This document shows, one piece after another, positions 49,582-50,290 of a stretch of 50,290 nucleotides of DNA. Below the pieces are notes generated by a model. It had not been told where the DNA came from. It saw nothing but the letters and a program-made list of their open reading frames with translations, and made no database searches. The DNA comes from UBA7239 sp035456205. GTDB taxonomy: Bacteria; Pseudomonadota; Gammaproteobacteria; Pseudomonadales; UBA7239. The first letter of the stretch is position 1, and the number at the start of each line of letters is the position of its first letter. The DNA is taken from contig DATIDQ010000090.1 of the NCBI GenBank assembly GCA_035456205.1, positions 1 through 50,290 of the forward strand, written 5' to 3'. The translations under genes and the position numbers were made by a program.

Positions 49582-50290
49582 ATGCGCAACCAGTTTTTCC
49601 CCGAATTTTTTCTTCAGTGTTGCGATGCAATCGAATATATCGACTTCGGCAACGCTTGCGCCTCGACAAACAACTGTTACGGCGACCTCCGACCGGGAGG
49701 CGCCTACTATTGGTTCAGCTGGCCAGCGCGACTGGGGCTTTCCAATAATTTCCTTATTTATGCCAATTTTTTACTTTTGTTATTGTCTGTTGTTCTTTCG
49801 GCCAGCGCACTGTTATTGATCAACAAACGAGCTGCCACTGCCAACTTTCAATCGTCCAGGCGAAAAGGCTTCATGCCGGGAGCCTCCAGCCTGGTTATTC
49901 ACCTGGTGTTTCTCTGGCCCACTATTTTTACCTCTTTATCTGATCCACCAGCAGCATTATTTTTTCTTAACGGCATCTGGTTATTGCTGTTGTCTTACCA
50001 GAAACCCACAATAGAAAAAATATTTTTCCTTTTGGTGGCGGGTCTATTTCTCGGGTTTTCTGCATGGATACGGGCGTTTTATTTTTACCCTGTTTTAGTG
50101 GGTGTTTTTCTCTGCTGCCTGTCGGCATTGACAAAACCACGTAGAAATTTTGCTTATGCAATAATGCTCTCTGCTTTAATTCCGCTTGGATTTCAATTTT
50201 CTAATACCTACTCCCAATACGGAAAATGGTCTTACTTTAGTGGCAATGCAGCCAACGATGTATCCAATATGCATTTAACATCTACCGCTA
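49582..50290 (+). CDS. multi-pass membrane protein, cut by the window edge
   Basis: An open frame of 236 codons without stop runs off the right end. The translation opens MRNQFFPEFFLQCC and holds many hydrophobic spans: about 58-80 (ANFLLLLLSVVLSAS), 103-135, 145-165 and 185-205, with FLGFSAWIRAFYFYPVL in the middle. Short loops contain GAYYWFSWPARLGLSNN. The mix of spans and Trp/Tyr/Arg near their ends is like GT-C-type glycosyltransferases of the ArnT/PMT class, where an Arg after the span (WIRAF) is frequent; this is only an impression. The ATG at 49582 is the first after an in-frame stop, and no ribosome binding site is clear. GC is lower than in the neighbours. Confidence 0.7.
   Translation, partial: MRNQFFPEFFLQCCDAIEYIDFGNACASTNNCYGDLRPGGAYYWFSWPARLGLSNNFLIYANFLLLLLSVVLSASALLLINKRAATANFQSSRRKGFMPGASSLVIHLVFLWPTIFTSLSDPPAALFFLNGIWLLLLSYQKPTIEKIFFLLVAGLFLGFSAWIRAFYFYPVLVGVFLCCLSALTKPRRNFAYAIMLSALIPLGFQFSNTYSQYGKWSYFSGNAANDVSNMHLTSTA

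Noticed and set aside
1..50290. Mobile elements, prophage, tRNA or rRNA genes
   Set aside because: No transposase, integrase, terminal repeats or tRNA-like folds were seen in any intergenic region, and all gaps are shorter than 300 bases.

Overview
The window reads as chromosomal DNA of a Gram-negative gammaproteobacterium with about 50% GC. Supporting features are an AcrB-type RND tripartite efflux system, a seven-domain LetB-like MCE protein, fatty acid cis/trans isomerase, glnK-amtB, a gamma-type biotin operon and many lipoproteins. The fused BioH-BioC protein is, from memory, typical of Cellvibrionales-like marine bacteria, so I lean that way; this is inference. I see no rRNA, tRNA, insertion sequence, phage gene or CRISPR array. 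Genes are tightly packed, with many 4-base start/stop overlaps and several convergent pairs whose stop codons abut or overlap.

Layout. 0.01-12.3 kb (minus strand): a long run of co-directional genes. From its 5' end it holds an exported two-domain VOC protein, an RGG-tailed lipoprotein, an RND adaptor, pump and outer membrane factor, a PqiA half protein, a DUF3313-type lipoprotein, a LetB-like MCE protein, comF (interrupted by an in-frame amber codon) and a small membrane protein. 12.5-14.1 kb: PPK2 and a DUF3332-like lipoprotein, closed by a strong bidirectional terminator. 14.1-17.1 kb (minus): cis/trans fatty acid isomerase and two small genes. 17.2-22.0 kb: poorly characterised envelope genes and a second PqiA half protein. 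22.1-26.8 kb (plus): biotin operon bioB-bioF-bioHC-(VanZ-like)-bioD, with a BirA-type operator lying over its promoter. 26.8-28.4 kb (minus): glnK-amtB. 28.6-30.6 kb (minus): phoH and a metallo-beta-lactamase-fold hydrolase. 30.8-38.8 kb: a flavin reductase-like protein, an SGNH hydrolase, a FadD3-like acyl-CoA ligase, a DoxX-like protein, the znuA/znuCB zinc importer, an enoyl-CoA hydratase and an SDR. 38.9-45.6 kb: a signalling block made of a TPR/beta-barrel outer membrane protein, a FecR-domain protein, a CHASE2-class III cyclase and a GAF-GAF-HD-GYP protein. 45.6-49.4 kb (minus): thrB, rsmE and ahcY (with an S-adenosylhomocysteine riboswitch), then a VOC protein. A multi-pass membrane protein gene runs off the right edge.

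The most unusual points are four. (1) The signalling block at 38.9-45.6 kb looks like an envelope-sensing module joining an outer membrane barrel, a periplasmic FecR protein, a CHASE2 cyclase and an HD-GYP phosphodiesterase; a 14-bp-arm inverted repeat lies in the cyclase/HD-GYP intergenic region. (2) The LetA/PqiA partner of LetB seems split into an N-terminal-type half (21.3-22.0 kb) and a C-terminal-type half (4.5-5.2 kb) about 16 kb apart, and the C half is translationally coupled to an RND efflux operon. (3) comF carries an in-frame TAG with all family motifs intact on both sides. (4) A VanZ-like membrane gene is wedged between bioHC and bioD with overlaps on both sides.
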